Positions 27,870 through 37,765 of a stretch of DNA of 64,000 nucleotides are shown piece by piece. Source of the stretch: Bacteroidales bacterium (lineage in GTDB: Bacteria > Bacteroidota > Bacteroidia > Bacteroidales > UBA3663); NCBI GenBank assembly GCA_017561935.1, contig JAFZBE010000061.1:17350-81349 (forward strand), in the 5' to 3' direction. Below the pieces are notes generated by a model that had not been told where the DNA came from, did not search any database, and saw only the letters and a program-made list of their open reading frames with translations. Every line of letters starts with the position of its first letter. Position 1 is the first letter of the stretch. Position numbers and translations under genes: made by a program.

Positions 27870-29639
27870 TCATTTTTCGATGCGATAAATAATTGAAACG
27901 GGTTCTCCGTGGCGAGTGATGCCTTCGGCACGGAGAGTGTAGGTGGTGTGGTAGTCGGTGGGGATGGGAAGCTCGAGGGTGACCTGTCCGGAACGCCCAG
28001 TATAGACTGCGGGATTCCAATAGCGAGTAGGCACGGGCTTAGGGACGACACGAAGGTTGGGGAAGGTCAAGGGCTTGGTGTAGCCGAGGGGCTTCTGTAG
28101 CTTTACATAAGGGTTAGAGTTCGCTTCCCGAATGAGTTCTAGCTCATTCTTCAAATCGAGGCGAACTATGGGAGAATCGGGATAATCGGTTTTGCCCAAC
28201 GATGTTGCCCTGTCGGGATTGATAAAATCTACTGCATAGATTACTTCGACAGGGAATTTAAGGGCAGTCTGCGGCTTGAAGTTACCGTCGTTGTCCTTTT
28301 CGATGGGAAATTCCTTGTTGCGAACGACAAATCGGACTGGGGAAGGTTCGAAGCCTTCCTCCTTATACATGGCGACATCGCCATCGAAATAGATTCCGTC
28401 GAACTTAAGGACTATCTCCTTGAGGTTGTGGAATTTGTAATCTGACAGATTTGCGGTGTACCGCGACTCGTTGCTAAGACGTGTGTAAATGTCGTCGAGA
28501 TCCTTAGCATCGAGAATTTCCTTGAGTTTATTGTCTAGCTTGACACTGTCCTTCTTATAGTCGATTGTTGATACGTCGGATGAAGTGGGAAGAGAGCTAT
28601 CCTCGCGATATCGGTTCAGATAGTAATGCTTGGCATCTGAAGGCAGATGGTGCAGTTTCTTGGGCAAGGTATAATCGGCTATCTGGATGTCGGAAATCAT
28701 CCCACCATTGGATCTAAATCCCACGAAGGCGAACATGGTGTTGTCGGTAAAGGAAATATTGTCGTGGAAGCTGAAATTACCATGATTGTCAGCATAGGTG
28801 GTGTAGATAGCAGGTTTATTCATATCTATCATCACGATGGTGTTGACCTGCTTGCTGGAGACATTCCTCACCAGGCCTGCGATTCCCTGCCTACGTTCGT
28901 AATGGATGACGGGACGATAGTACTGCGAGTCGGGCAAGAGGGTTTCGAGCGTGAAAAGGTCGGGGATGGCAGTTAGCCTCCGAGCAAGAGTAACGGTGGT
29001 GTCAGTGGGAGTTAGGCAATCGTCGGTGAGAGAGATGGAGAGCCATGTAGAGTCGGGAGCGCTGAAGGTGACGCGCATCAAGGTGTCGCCATGATGATAG
29101 TAATAGGGGCGACCAGGGTCGGCGGTCAAGACAGGGGCATCGGGCTTGAATCCTTCAAAGAGCGCGCGAGCCGTATAGCCCTTCTTGGCATCGGAGGGTG
29201 TAATGACATGGATGATCTTCTTGAAGAGAAAGTCCTCTGCTCCACTTAAATTATAATAGGTGAAAGCGGCGAGGGTATAATCTCCGCTCTTCAACTCCTG
29301 AGGAATAACAAGCTGACCGACGAAACGACCTTCGCGTTCGAGGAGCTTGACGCATTGACGAAGTGAATCCACGCCATCGATCAACTCGACATAAACATAG
29401 CGGCTGCCATGAGAGAAGGGCATGAATGTCTCACCATCGACCACCCATGCGCGCATCCAGATGGTATCGCCCGGCTGATAGAGTTCGCGGTCGGTCATGA
29501 CGTGTACCTTCTCCTGCGGGAATATGCTGCGCTGGAAGGCGAGGCGTTCGTTGAGCTGGTCGGCAATGGTGTCGGCAAGCCCCTGCCCCACAGCCAGACT
29601 GAGGAGAATGGTTACGCAAAGGATGAGTAGCGAGCGCAT
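27870..29639 (-). CDS. exported MG2-like surface protein
   Basis: 589 residues with a signal peptide (about 1-22). The first mature domain has HVMTDRELYQPGDTIWMRAWV, the pattern of alpha-2-macroglobulin MG2 domains found in large Bacteroidetes outer-membrane proteins. Further beta domains follow, ending in GQVTLELPIPTDYHTTYTLRAEG, which resembles a macroglobulin-like beta-sandwich. There is no thioester motif and no beta-barrel, so it is shorter than the usual plug-containing relatives. The ATG at 29639 begins the signal peptide; the open frame continues upstream into the PFL gene but that part is not credible. It lies 34 bases after the PFL gene. Confidence 0.72.
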   Translation of the reverse strand: MRSLLILCVTILLSLAVGQGLADTIADQLNERLAFQRSIFPQEKVHVMTDRELYQPGDTIWMRAWVVDGETFMPFSHGSRYVYVELIDGVDSLRQCVKLLEREGRFVGQLVIPQELKSGDYTLAAFTYYNLSGAEDFLFKKIIHVITPSDAKKGYTARALFEGFKPDAPVLTADPGRPYYYHHGDTLMRVTFSAPDSTWLSISLTDDCLTPTDTTVTLARRLTAIPDLFTLETLLPDSQYYRPVIHYERRQGIAGLVRNVSSKQVNTIVMIDMNKPAIYTTYADNHGNFSFHDNISFTDNTMFAFVGFRSNGGMISDIQIADYTLPKKLHHLPSDAKHYYLNRYREDSSLPTSSDVSTIDYKKDSVKLDNKLKEILDAKDLDDIYTRLSNESRYTANLSDYKFHNLKEIVLKFDGIYFDGDVAMYKEEGFEPSPVRFVVRNKEFPIEKDNDGNFKPQTALKFPVEVIYAVDFINPDRATSLGKTDYPDSPIVRLDLKNELELIREANSNPYVKLQKPLGYTKPLTFPNLRVVPKPVPTRYWNPAVYTGRSGQVTLELPIPTDYHTTYTLRAEGITRHGEPVSIIYRIEK

Positions 29640-29673
29640 GAGGGTTAAAGGTGAAGGGTTAAGGGTGTAGAGC

Positions 29674-31041
29674 TTAGTTCTTGAAGCTGTGGATGGGCGC
29701 AGGGATGCGTCCGCCTCGGTTGACAAAGACGTCACACGCAAACTTGTTGACAGGCATGATGGGCGCATAGCCAAGAAGGCCGCCAAACTCGACCACTTCA
29801 CCCACACCCTTCCCGATGACGGGAATTACGCGCACGGCAGTGGTCTTCTGATTGACCATGCCGATGGCGGCCTCGTCGGCAATGATGCCAGCTATGGTTG
29901 TGGCTGGCGTATCGCCTGGGATGGCAATCATATCAAGACCTACAGAGCATACGCAGGTCATTGCTTCGAGCTTCTCGATGGTGAGGGCACCGGCGTTGAC
30001 TGCATCAATCATACCCTGGTCTTCGCTGACGGGGATGAATGCGCCGGAAAGGCCACCTACGTATGAACTGGCCATGACACCACCTTTCTTGACCTGGTCG
30101 TTGAGCAGGGCGAGTGCAGCGGTAGTGCCTGGTGCGCCTGTGCGTTCCAATCCGATGGCCTGCAGGATGTCGGCTACCGAGTCGCCGATGGCGGGTGTTG
30201 GTGCCAAAGAGAGGTCGATGATGCCGAAAGGCACACCGAGGCGACGTGAGGCTTCCTGGGCGACGAGTTGTCCGACACGAGTAATCTTGAATGCGGTCTT
30301 CTTGATGGTTTCACAGAGCACTTCGAAGTTAGTTCCTTCAGGAAGGTTTTCGAGCACAAATTTCACCACGCCAGGGCCGGATACGCCGACGTTGATGATG
30401 GCTTCGGCTTCGGACACACCGTGGAAGGCACCAGCCATGAAGGGATTGTCGTCGGGGGCATTGCAAAAGACAACTAGCTTAGCGCATCCCAAAGAGTCGG
30501 ACTCCTTGGTAGCTTCGGCAGTCTCCTTCACCACGTCGCCCATAAGTCGGACAGCATCCATGTTGATACCAGTCTTGGTGGAAGCGACGTTGACACTGGA
30601 GCAGACAAGTTCGGTGCGCTTTAACGCTTCGGGGATGGAGCGGATGAGGAGTTCGTCGGCACGAGTCATGCCTTTCTGGACGGTTGCAGAATAACCGCCG
30701 ATGAAGTTTACTCCGACGTCATGCGCGGCTCGGTCGAGCGTCTTGGCTATCTTGACGAAGTCGTGCGTGGTCTTGCAGCAGGAGGCTCCGACGATGGCTG
30801 CAGGAGTAATGGAGATGCGTTTGTTGACGATGGGAATGCCGTATTCGCGCGAGATGGCTTCACCTGTGCGTACCAGGTTGGAGGCATAGCGCAGGATCTT
30901 GTCGTAAATGTTCTGGCAGGTCTGAAGAACAGATTCGGTGGAGCAGTCGAGCAATGAGATGCCCATGGTGATGGTGCGGACATCGAGATGCTCCTGGTCA
31001 ATCATTTTGTTGGTCTCAAGGACCTCATGGACGTTGATCAT
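29674..31041 (-). CDS. PFL/UPF0210 family protein
   Basis: 455 residues, the usual length of the UPF0210/PFL family. Recognisable segments are [43 protein letters not shown] and [11 protein letters not shown]. The family has a pyruvate-formate-lyase-like fold and is almost always encoded next to an ACT-domain protein of the UPF0237 type, as here (11 bases apart). Biochemical function is not established. The ATG at 31041 fits the family's N-terminus. Confidence 0.92.
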   Translation of the reverse strand: MINVHEVLETNKMIDQEHLDVRTITMGISLLDCSTESVLQTCQNIYDKILRYASNLVRTGEAISREYGIPIVNKRISITPAAIVGASCCKTTHDFVKIAKTLDRAAHDVGVNFIGGYSATVQKGMTRADELLIRSIPEALKRTELVCSSVNVASTKTGINMDAVRLMGDVVKETAEATKESDSLGCAKLVVFCNAPDDNPFMAGAFHGVSEAEAIINVGVSGPGVVKFVLENLPEGTNFEVLCETIKKTAFKITRVGQLVAQEASRRLGVPFGIIDLSLAPTPAIGDSVADILQAIGLERTGAPGTTAALALLNDQVKKGGVMASSYVGGLSGAFIPVSEDQGMIDAVNAGALTIEKLEAMTCVCSVGLDMIAIPGDTPATTIAGIIADEAAIGMVNQKTTAVRVIPVIGKGVGEVVEFGGLLGYAPIMPVNKFACDVFVNRGGRIPAPIHSFKN

Positions 31042-31052
31042 AGGAAGGCAGC

Positions 31053-31325
31053 TTAAATGCGGTGCATTTGGTTGAAGATCTCCTCTTTCTGGCACTTGAT
31101 TTCGACGCCCTTCGATTCGCCCACGGCGGTGAGGCCATCGCGGAGTTCACTGAAGGGGACGTTGCAGTTGTTGATATCAACAATCATCATCATGGTGAAG
31201 AAACCTTGAAGGATGGATTGGTTGATGTCGAGAATGTTGACGTTGTTCTCGGCAAGATAGGTACAAACGGCGGCGATGATACCTACGGTATCTTTGCCTA
31301 CTACTGTGATGACTGTGCGGTTCAT
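31053..31325 (-). CDS. ACT-domain regulatory protein, UPF0237 type
   Basis: 90 residues, a single ACT domain: [30 protein letters not shown], which is GcvR-like. ACT domains bind amino acids and regulate partner proteins. The pairing with the PFL/UPF0210 gene directly downstream is conserved in many bacteria and suggests the two form one ligand-sensing unit. Confidence 0.9.
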   Translation of the reverse strand: MNRTVITVVGKDTVGIIAAVCTYLAENNVNILDINQSILQGFFTMMMIVDINNCNVPFSELRDGLTAVGESKGVEIKCQKEEIFNQMHRI

Positions 31326-31351
31326 AGTGGGGTGATGTTATTGGGACACAT

Positions 31352-32728
31352 TTAGTCGCGGCGGAAGATGTCGCGGGTATAGACCTTGGAGGCTACGTCG
31401 TCGAGGGAGATGTCGTAGCGGTTGGCGATGATGGCGTGGGCCTGCTGCTTGAAGGCCTGGAGGTCGTTGATGACCTTGCTGCCGAAGAAAGTGCTGCCAT
31501 CGGGCAGAGCGGGCTCGTAGATGATCACCTCTGCACCTTTGGCCTTGATGCGCTTCATGATCCCCTGAATGGCCGACTGGCGGAAGTTGTCGGAGTTGGA
31601 CTTCATCGTCAGACGATAGACACCGATGACGCAGGCCTTCGGGTCGTTGACGCCATACTGGTTGTTGCTGCTGTAGTCATACCACCCAGCCATCTTGAGC
31701 ACAGCGTCGGCTATGAAATCCTTGCGGGTACGGTTGCTTTGCACGATGGCAGTCATCATTTCCTGGGGCACATCCTGATAGTTGGCCAGCAGCTGCTTGG
31801 TGTCCTTCGGTAGGCAGTAACCACCATAGCCGAACGACGGGTTGTTGTAGTGGGTACCGATACGCGGATCAAGTCCGACACCATTGATGATGGATGCAGT
31901 ATCGAGGCCCTTGACCTCGGCGTAGGTGTCGAGTTCGTTGAAGTAACTGACGCGCAGGGCGAGATAGGTGTTGGAGAAGAGCTTGACTGCCTCGGCTTCC
32001 TTCATGCCCATGAAGAGCGTGGGGATGTCCTCCTTCAAAGCACCTTCGACAAGGAGGTCGGCGAAAGTGTGGGCATACTCCTCGGCCTTTGGGTTGCCAA
32101 TGGCTGTGATAGCAGCATTTTCTTCGGTGAAGTTCTTCTCGTCGATGTTGATGATCTTTGGGAAGCCGACAATGATGCGCGAGGGATAGAGGTTGTCATA
32201 GAGCGCCTTCGATTCACGGAGGAACTCGGGCGAGAACAGGAGGTTGAACTTCTTGCCCTTCAGCTCGGGCTTGTAGAGGAACTGCAGAGCGTACTTGACA
32301 TAGAGGGAACGCGAGTAACCTACGGGTATCGTACTCTTGATCACCATCACGGCGTCGGGATTATTGGCGATGACGAGATCGATAACTTCCTCGACATGCG
32401 AAGTGTCGAAGTAGTTCTTGACAGGATCGTAGTTGGTGGGTGCTGCAATGACGACATAGTCGGCCTGTCGGTAGGCAGCGGGCCCATCGAGGGTGGCGGT
32501 GAGGTCTCCGCCCTTGCCTTGTTGACGAAGGGCAGGAAAGACTTCGGTAAGATAGCGCTCGATGTACTCGTCCTGGATGGGACTGATGCCGTGGTTAATC
32601 TTGTCCACCTTTTCGGGGACAACATCGACGGCTATTACCTTGTGATGCTGGGCAAGAAGGGTGACTATGGATAGGCCAACGTAGCCTGTGCCGGCGACGG
32701 CGATGGTTATTTCTGAGAATGGATGCAT
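31352..32728 (-). CDS. ugd: UDP-glucose 6-dehydrogenase
   Basis: 458 residues. The N-terminal NAD-binding fold has [10 protein letters not shown]; the middle domain has STIPVGYS and FSPEFLRE; the catalytic Cys is in [12 protein letters not shown]. It oxidises UDP-glucose to UDP-glucuronate for capsule and LPS sugars. A UDP-N-acetylmannosamine-type dehydrogenase is the alternative, but the PEFLRE and GGYCLPKD motifs fit the short UDP-glucose type. It lies 56 bases after holA in the same direction. Confidence 0.9.
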   Translation of the reverse strand: MHPFSEITIAVAGTGYVGLSIVTLLAQHHKVIAVDVVPEKVDKINHGISPIQDEYIERYLTEVFPALRQQGKGGDLTATLDGPAAYRQADYVVIAAPTNYDPVKNYFDTSHVEEVIDLVIANNPDAVMVIKSTIPVGYSRSLYVKYALQFLYKPELKGKKFNLLFSPEFLRESKALYDNLYPSRIIVGFPKIINIDEKNFTEENAAITAIGNPKAEEYAHTFADLLVEGALKEDIPTLFMGMKEAEAVKLFSNTYLALRVSYFNELDTYAEVKGLDTASIINGVGLDPRIGTHYNNPSFGYGGYCLPKDTKQLLANYQDVPQEMMTAIVQSNRTRKDFIADAVLKMAGWYDYSSNNQYGVNDPKACVIGVYRLTMKSNSDNFRQSAIQGIMKRIKAKGAEVIIYEPALPDGSTFFGSKVINDLQAFKQQAHAIIANRYDISLDDVASKVYTRDIFRRD

Positions 32729-32784
32729 TGTTGATGGTTATGATGGGCGGCCAAGAACAGCCGCGACTTGGACATGGGGCTAAC

Positions 32785-33816
32785 CTAATGGGTGAGCTGA
32801 TAGAAGAGCTCCTGAAGGAGGTCGGGATCGGGGGTGGAGGCGGGACGGCCACCTTTGCTGCGAGCGTCGAACTCTCGGAGGATGGAAATGTTTCGCATCA
32901 CAGCGCGGGCGTTGTAGTGACGCATGCCATCGACGACGCTCTTGGCTTGTGGATAGCTGCAGCCCACCTCCTTCATGATTCCGTTTATGTTGCGATCCTG
33001 GGAATAGTAGGCAAGCATCATGTTCTGAAAGAAGCTGAAGAGCGTAGAGATGACCATGGGCACAGGGCCTGCCTTGGGATTACGCGCGAAATAGAGACGA
33101 ATCATTTCAGTACGCTGAGCATCTTTGCGCGCGAGAGCTTCGACGAGCTCGAAGACATTGAACTCGCGGGAGATACCGACATGGTCGGCGACATCCTGAG
33201 CAGTAATGTTGGTTCGGCCCTGCAAGGAGAGTCGGAGCTTATCAACTTCGTGAGTGAGACGGCTGAAATCGGCTCCGATGAAATTTTGGAGCATGTCGAT
33301 AGCCTTAGGTTCAGCAGTGACACCCAAAGACTCGAGGAAGCCAGGGAGGACACGAGGCAGCTCGTAATCACGCACCTTGTCACTCTGATAAACTTCGCCA
33401 GTCTTTTTGCAAAATTTGACCAATTCAGAGGCACCGGTAATAGTTGCCGTCTTGTAGGTGATCACAAGGATGGTACTTGGACTGGGCTGCTTCAGATAGA
33501 GGCATAGGTCGTCGAGCTTGTTGGAACGCTTGTCGAGGGCCTGAGCTTCACGAAGAAGGACGAGCTGTTTTTCAGCCACCATGGGGAATCGACGGCAAGA
33601 TGAGATGACATCGCCCATCGTGAACTCGCCCGCTCCTGCAAAAAACTGAACAAGATCGAAGTCTTTCTCGTCTTCGGTAAGAACCGTATCGAGCAAAAGG
33701 GTCGTGAGCTGATCGATGAAGAATGCTTCTTCGCCGTGCAGGAGATAGACCGGAGCGAACTGACGTTGTTCGATTTGGGTCTTGATGCGCTGAAAATCGT
33801 CAGATTTCTTTGCCAT
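32785..33816 (-). CDS. holA: DNA polymerase III delta subunit
   Basis: 343 residues, the usual length. Segments typical of HolA are PVYLLHGEEAFFIDQLTTLL near the start, KQLVLLREAQ, and the middle ADFSRLTHEVDKL / ITAQDVADHVG. It belongs to the clamp loader that opens the beta clamp. Its 5' end overlaps the -33 element of the divergent HsdR_N-type gene, so the two starts are close. Confidence 0.93.
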   Translation of the reverse strand: MAKKSDDFQRIKTQIEQRQFAPVYLLHGEEAFFIDQLTTLLLDTVLTEDEKDFDLVQFFAGAGEFTMGDVISSCRRFPMVAEKQLVLLREAQALDKRSNKLDDLCLYLKQPSPSTILVITYKTATITGASELVKFCKKTGEVYQSDKVRDYELPRVLPGFLESLGVTAEPKAIDMLQNFIGADFSRLTHEVDKLRLSLQGRTNITAQDVADHVGISREFNVFELVEALARKDAQRTEMIRLYFARNPKAGPVPMVISTLFSFFQNMMLAYYSQDRNINGIMKEVGCSYPQAKSVVDGMRHYNARAVMRNISILREFDARSKGGRPASTPDPDLLQELFYQLTH

Positions 33817-33839
33817 GTCAAATATTTTTTGTATCTTTG
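33809..33839 (+). promoter_or_regulatory. full promoter (TTTG, 19 bases, TATCTTTG) of the HsdR_N-type gene
   Basis: TTTG at 33809-33812 and TATCTTTG at 33832-33839, 21 bases before the ATG at 33860. The -33 element lies inside the first codons of holA on the other strand. Confidence 0.7.
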
Positions 33840-33859
33840 CGGCGATAATTAGCTAAAAA

Positions 33860-34324
33860 ATGGATAAACTGAATCTTCCTACCTTCGATGTACGCACACG
33901 ACAAAACCCCAAGAACTCTCAGCAGGAAATCTGGGACACACAGCGTCGCCGTTGGGTAAAACTCACTCCTGAAGAGTGGGTGCGCCAGCATTTTGTTCAT
34001 TTCCTGATAGAGGTGCTGGGCTATCCATCGGGAAGGATTGGCAACGAGGTGTGTATCCGTGTGGGACAATTGGAACGGAGATGCGACAGCGTGGTGTTCG
34101 GCGATGAAGGCGAGGCGCTGATGATTGTGGAATACAAGGCCACAAGCGTACGACTCACGCAGGATGTGTTCGACCAAGTGAGTCGCTACAACATCGCTCT
34201 GCAGGTGGATTGGTTGGTGGTCAGCAATGGGCTTCAGCATTATTGCTGTCATCTGCTGCGTGAAGCAGGTCGCTGGGAATTCCTTCCAGAGATTCCAAGC
34301 TATCCGGTGTTGACCCAGCAATGA
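33860..34324 (+). CDS. HsdR_N-type nuclease-fold protein
   Basis: 154 residues. It matches the type I restriction enzyme R-subunit N-terminal fold: RQHFVHFLIEVLGYP, then RCDSVVFGDEGEALMIVEYKA, which holds a PD-(D/E)xK-like D...ExK triad. It stands alone, without HsdM/HsdS genes, and in Bacteroidetes such single-domain proteins are common housekeeping-associated genes of unknown role. Its last 104 bases overlap the 3' end of ftsE on the opposite strand. Confidence 0.85.
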   Translation: MDKLNLPTFDVRTRQNPKNSQQEIWDTQRRRWVKLTPEEWVRQHFVHFLIEVLGYPSGRIGNEVCIRVGQLERRCDSVVFGDEGEALMIVEYKATSVRLTQDVFDQVSRYNIALQVDWLVVSNGLQHYCCHLLREAGRWEFLPEIPSYPVLTQQ

Positions 34325-35021
34325 CATCTTCGATGGTGTCGGGTTCATCGGTGCCACCTACCTCGACGAGCTGGTTGTCGGTGAGATGGATGACTCGGCC
34401 TGGGAAGTCGTTGAGGAAAGCCAGATTATGAGTTGACATGATGACCGTGGAATGCTGCTCCTTGCATATCTTGTAGAGGAGGCTCACGATACGTTGTCCT
34501 GTCTCAAAGTCGAGGTTACCCGTGGGTTCATCGGCGAGGATAAGACGAGGACTGTTGAGAAGGGCTCTTGCGATGACTATACGTTGCTGCTCACCACCTG
34601 ATAGGGTGTTGGGCATACGTTTTTCACAACCTACCATATCGACAAGGTCGAGCACCTCGGTGATGCGCTGACGACGTTCGGCTATGTTTTTCCAGCCAGT
34701 GGCTCGAAGAACGAAGTCGAGGTTGGCCTCGACGCTTCGGTCGGTGAGAAGTTGGAAGTCCTGGAAGATGATGCCGACCTTTCGGCGGAGATAGGGTATC
34801 TGGCTGGACTTGAGGGCGAGGAGGTTATACTCATCGAAAATCTTTGCCTCCTCCCCTTCCAGGATGTCAAGGTCCTTGTACATCGTCTTCAAGAGCGATG
34901 ATTTGCCGGCACCTACCTTGCCGATGAGATAGACGAACTCGCCCTCTCCGACAGAGAGGTCCATGTTGCGAACCAGGACGTTGTCGCCTCGGGCGATGGT
35001 GACATTCTTGTAGAGGATCAT
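34221..35021 (-). CDS. ftsE: FtsE-like ABC transporter ATP-binding protein
   Basis: 266 residues. Walker A is [10 protein letters not shown] (34-43), followed by the Q-loop region IFQDFQLL, the signature LSGGEQQR, Walker [13 protein letters not shown] and the H-loop MSTHN. With FtsX it couples ATP hydrolysis to peptidoglycan hydrolase activation at the divisome; no ftsX gene is present here. The C-terminus carries about 45 acidic residues beyond the usual FtsE end, and exactly this extension overlaps the convergent HsdR_N-type gene. It lies 10 bases after hisIE, in the same run. Confidence 0.9.
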   Translation of the reverse strand: MILYKNVTIARGDNVLVRNMDLSVGEGEFVYLIGKVGAGKSSLLKTMYKDLDILEGEEAKIFDEYNLLALKSSQIPYLRRKVGIIFQDFQLLTDRSVEANLDFVLRATGWKNIAERRQRITEVLDLVDMVGCEKRMPNTLSGGEQQRIVIARALLNSPRLILADEPTGNLDFETGQRIVSLLYKICKEQHSTVIMSTHNLAFLNDFPGRVIHLTDNQLVEVGGTDEPDTIEDVIAGSTPDSLESLEGIPSDLLHAADDSNNAEAHC

Positions 35022-35031
35022 GGGTGGGATG

Positions 35032-35646
35032 TTAATGTTTGCGCCAAGTGGGGTTGTGGCGGGTTGCTAGCTCGGCGGCGAGATCTTCGATACGGAGTCC
35101 CTTACTGGTGAGGAGAACGATAAGATGGTAGAGCATGTCGGAACCTTCATAAATCATGCGCTCGTTGGTGCCGTTGGTGGCCTCGATGACGAGTTCGAGC
35201 GCCTCCTCTCCTACTTTCTGTGCCATGCGGTTAAGTCCGTCCTTAAAGAGGCTTGTGGTGTATGAACCCTCGGGCATCTCTTCGTGGCGCTTGTTGATGA
35301 AGTCCTGCAACTCGGTGAGGAAGAGCAAAGGATTGCGTTCGTTGGTTTCATTCCAGCAGGTGTCGGCGCCAGTGTGGCAAACGGGACCTGCGGGATTGAC
35401 CTTGATGAGCAGGGTATCGTTATCGCAGTCGTTGAGAATCTGAACAACCTTGAGCACATTGCCCGATGTCTCGCCTTTAGTCCAAAGACAGTTGCGTGTG
35501 CGGCTCCAGAAGGTCACGAGGCCGGTCTCAACGGTCTTGTTGTAGGCTTCGCGGTTCATGAAGCCAAGCATGAGCACTTTGCTCGTAACTGCGTCCTGGA
35601 TGATGGCAGGGACGAGGCCCTGGAGTTTGTCGAAATCGATTTGCAT
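35032..35646 (-). CDS. hisIE: bifunctional phosphoribosyl-AMP cyclohydrolase / phosphoribosyl-ATP pyrophosphatase
   Basis: 204 residues. The first half is His[21 protein letters not shown] and the zinc-site [10 protein letters not shown]. The second half is HisE, a small all-alpha domain with [13 protein letters not shown] and [11 protein letters not shown]. It catalyses the second and third steps of histidine synthesis. It lies 6 bases after hisF. Confidence 0.97.
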   Translation of the reverse strand: MQIDFDKLQGLVPAIIQDAVTSKVLMLGFMNREAYNKTVETGLVTFWSRTRNCLWTKGETSGNVLKVVQILNDCDNDTLLIKVNPAGPVCHTGADTCWNETNERNPLLFLTELQDFINKRHEEMPEGSYTTSLFKDGLNRMAQKVGEEALELVIEATNGTNERMIYEGSDMLYHLIVLLTSKGLRIEDLAAELATRHNPTWRKH

Positions 35647-35652
35647 TTTGTA

Positions 35653-36414
35653 TTAAATTAGTCTAACATTGATGCCGTTGTCGGCGAGGTAATGCTTGAG
35701 GGCGGGGATGGGAATCTCGCCAAAGTGGAAGACCGAGGCGGCGAGGGCTGCATCGGCATGGCCCTTGGTGAAAACATCGAGGAAGTGTTCGCGGGAACCT
35801 GCTCCACCCGATGCGATGATGGGGATGGTCAGCTCGTCGGAGAGACGGGCCAGCGCTTCGTTGGCAAAGCCATGTTTAGAGCCATCGTGATTCATCGAGG
35901 TGAATAGAATTTCCCCCGCACCACGCTCCTGTGCTTCGTGGGCCCATTCGAAAAGGTAGCGGTCGGTGGGGATACGTCCTCCGTTGAGATAACAACGCCA
36001 CTGGCCATCGTCCTCAAGTCGGGCGTCGATAGCACAGACACATTCCTGTCGGCCAAAGCGCTCAGCAATCTCGGTGATGAGTTCAGGGCGACGGAGGGCG
36101 GACGAGTTGACCGACACCTTGTCGGCTCCAGCTGCCAGAAGGCGCTCGACGTCGGCAAGTTCATGAATGCCACCACCCACTGTGAAGGGGATGGAGACCT
36201 CGGCAGCGATGCGACGGACGAGATCGGTGAAGGTGCGACGACCTTCGTGCGAGGCGGTGATGTCGAGATAGACCAGTTCGTCGGCACCCATCAAACTGTA
36301 TTGTTTTCCGAGTTCTACGGGATCGCCTGCATTGCGGAAATTGATAAACTGAACACCCTTGACCGTGGTGCCATCCTTGACGTCAAGACAAGGTATGATG
36401 CGTTTGGCTAACAT
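35653..36414 (-). CDS. hisF: imidazole glycerol phosphate synthase, cyclase subunit
   Basis: 253 residues, a (beta/alpha)8 barrel. [12 protein letters not shown] carries the catalytic Asp (D11); the second catalytic Asp is in [17 protein letters not shown] and [10 protein letters not shown] bind the phosphates. It uses ammonia from HisH to make IGP and AICAR. It lies between hisA and hisIE. Confidence 0.97.
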   Translation of the reverse strand: MLAKRIIPCLDVKDGTTVKGVQFINFRNAGDPVELGKQYSLMGADELVYLDITASHEGRRTFTDLVRRIAAEVSIPFTVGGGIHELADVERLLAAGADKVSVNSSALRRPELITEIAERFGRQECVCAIDARLEDDGQWRCYLNGGRIPTDRYLFEWAHEAQERGAGEILFTSMNHDGSKHGFANEALARLSDELTIPIIASGGAGSREHFLDVFTKGHADAALAASVFHFGEIPIPALKHYLADNGINVRLI

Positions 36415-36428
36415 TGATCAATTTACAA

Positions 36429-37160
36429 TTAATAATTGTTTTGCTGGTAGCGATCAAGCTCATTGAAGGTGATGCGTCCTTCGTAGATGGCCTTTCCAAT
36501 GATGACTGCCGGCACGTTGGCAGCTTCAAGTTGGAGAACATCCATCATGCAGCTGACGCCACCTGAGGCGATGACATAGAGATTTGGGAATTCCTCCATC
36601 ATGTCCTTGTAAAGTTCGGTGGAAGGGCCTGCCATCATGCCATCGCGGGAAATGTCGGTAGAGATTACCTTGCTGACGCCACGTGCAGTATAGCTTTGAA
36701 GGAACGTCTGCCAACGCGCGTCGCTCTCTTCGAGCCAGCCTTGGATGGCAATTCGACCGTCCTTGATGTCGGCACCAAGGATCACACGATCGGGGCCATA
36801 CTGTTCGAGCCATGACAGAAAGAGCTGAGGACGCTGAACGGCGATGGAGCCGCTGGTAATCATTTGTGCACCGCTCTCGAAGGCTATACGAACATCGTCA
36901 TCGCTCTTAAGTCCACCGCCGAAATCGACGATGAGGTTGGTGTGCGAAGCGATTTGTTCGAGGATATGGTGGTTGACAATGTGACCGCCCTTGGCACCAT
37001 CGAGATCAACAAGGTGAAGACGACGGATACCGATGGCTTCGAACTGACGAGCCGTCTCAAGGGGGTCCTGACTGTATTCTTTCTTCGTCTCATAATCGCC
37101 TTTGGTGAGGCGAACGAGTTTGCCGTCGATAATGTCAACAGCTGGGATTATTTCAATCAT
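36429..37160 (-). CDS. hisA: phosphoribosylformimino-5-aminoimidazole carboxamide ribotide isomerase
   Basis: 243 residues, a barrel paralogous to HisF. IPAVDIIDGKLVRL carries the catalytic Asp; the second one is in STDISRDGM. VDFGGGL and ASGGVSCM are the phosphate-binding loops. Its start overlaps the hisH stop by an ATGA. Confidence 0.97.
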   Translation of the reverse strand: MIEIIPAVDIIDGKLVRLTKGDYETKKEYSQDPLETARQFEAIGIRRLHLVDLDGAKGGHIVNHHILEQIASHTNLIVDFGGGLKSDDDVRIAFESGAQMITSGSIAVQRPQLFLSWLEQYGPDRVILGADIKDGRIAIQGWLEESDARWQTFLQSYTARGVSKVISTDISRDGMMAGPSTELYKDMMEEFPNLYVIASGGVSCMMDVLQLEAANVPAVIIGKAIYEGRITFNELDRYQQNNY

Positions 37161-37762
37161 GATAAAAAGTTTCGTAAAATCTGTTCGCCAACTGACCCCG
37201 ACTTCTCGGGATGAAACTGCGTAGCCCAGAAGTTGCCTTTGTGGAGAGCTGCGCTATAGAAACCGTCGTAGTCGGTTTGGGCTATCGTGTAGGCACAAAG
37301 GGGCACGTGATAACTGTGCACGTAATAGACATAGTCGCCTTCGTGCAGGTAGGCAAACAAAGAGTTAGAATTACCTTCATCCTGCTGGAATCGCTCAATG
37401 GTATTCCATCCCATCTGGGGAACCTTGTAATCCCTGGACGATGGTCGGAAACGAATGACAGGAACATCGAAGATACCGAGGCAATCGACATCACCCTCCT
37501 CGCTACTGCTGCAGAGAAGCTGCATACCGATGCAAATGCCAAGGACAGGTTGGCTGAGACTGCGGATGAGATCGGCGAGTCCCTTTTGATTGAGATACTC
37601 CATCGCAGCTTTCGCTTCGCCTACACCTGGGAAGATGACACGGTCGGCCTCACGAATGGTCGCGGGGTCGTCGGTAATGACAGCATCGCATCCGAGACGT
37701 CGGCAAGCACAATAGACACTGTAGATGTTGCCTGCGTTGTATTTGATGATTGCTACTTTCAT
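37157..37762 (-). CDS. hisH: imidazole glycerol phosphate synthase, glutaminase subunit
   Basis: 201 residues, a class I glutamine amidotransferase. The nucleophile Cys is in LGICIGMQLL, and the His and Glu of the triad are in WATQFHPEKSG. It supplies ammonia to HisF. It overlaps hisA by four bases and lies three bases after the lptD stop, so histidine gene expression may depend on the lptD promoter. Confidence 0.97.
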   Translation of the reverse strand: MKVAIIKYNAGNIYSVYCACRRLGCDAVITDDPATIREADRVIFPGVGEAKAAMEYLNQKGLADLIRSLSQPVLGICIGMQLLCSSSEEGDVDCLGIFDVPVIRFRPSSRDYKVPQMGWNTIERFQQDEGNSNSLFAYLHEGDYVYYVHSYHVPLCAYTIAQTDYDGFYSAALHKGNFWATQFHPEKSGSVGEQILRNFLS

Positions 37763-37765
37763 ACA

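Noticed and set aside
33860..34324. Type I restriction system
   Set aside because: Only an HsdR_N-like domain is present, without HsdM, HsdS or the helicase, so it is not a restriction system.
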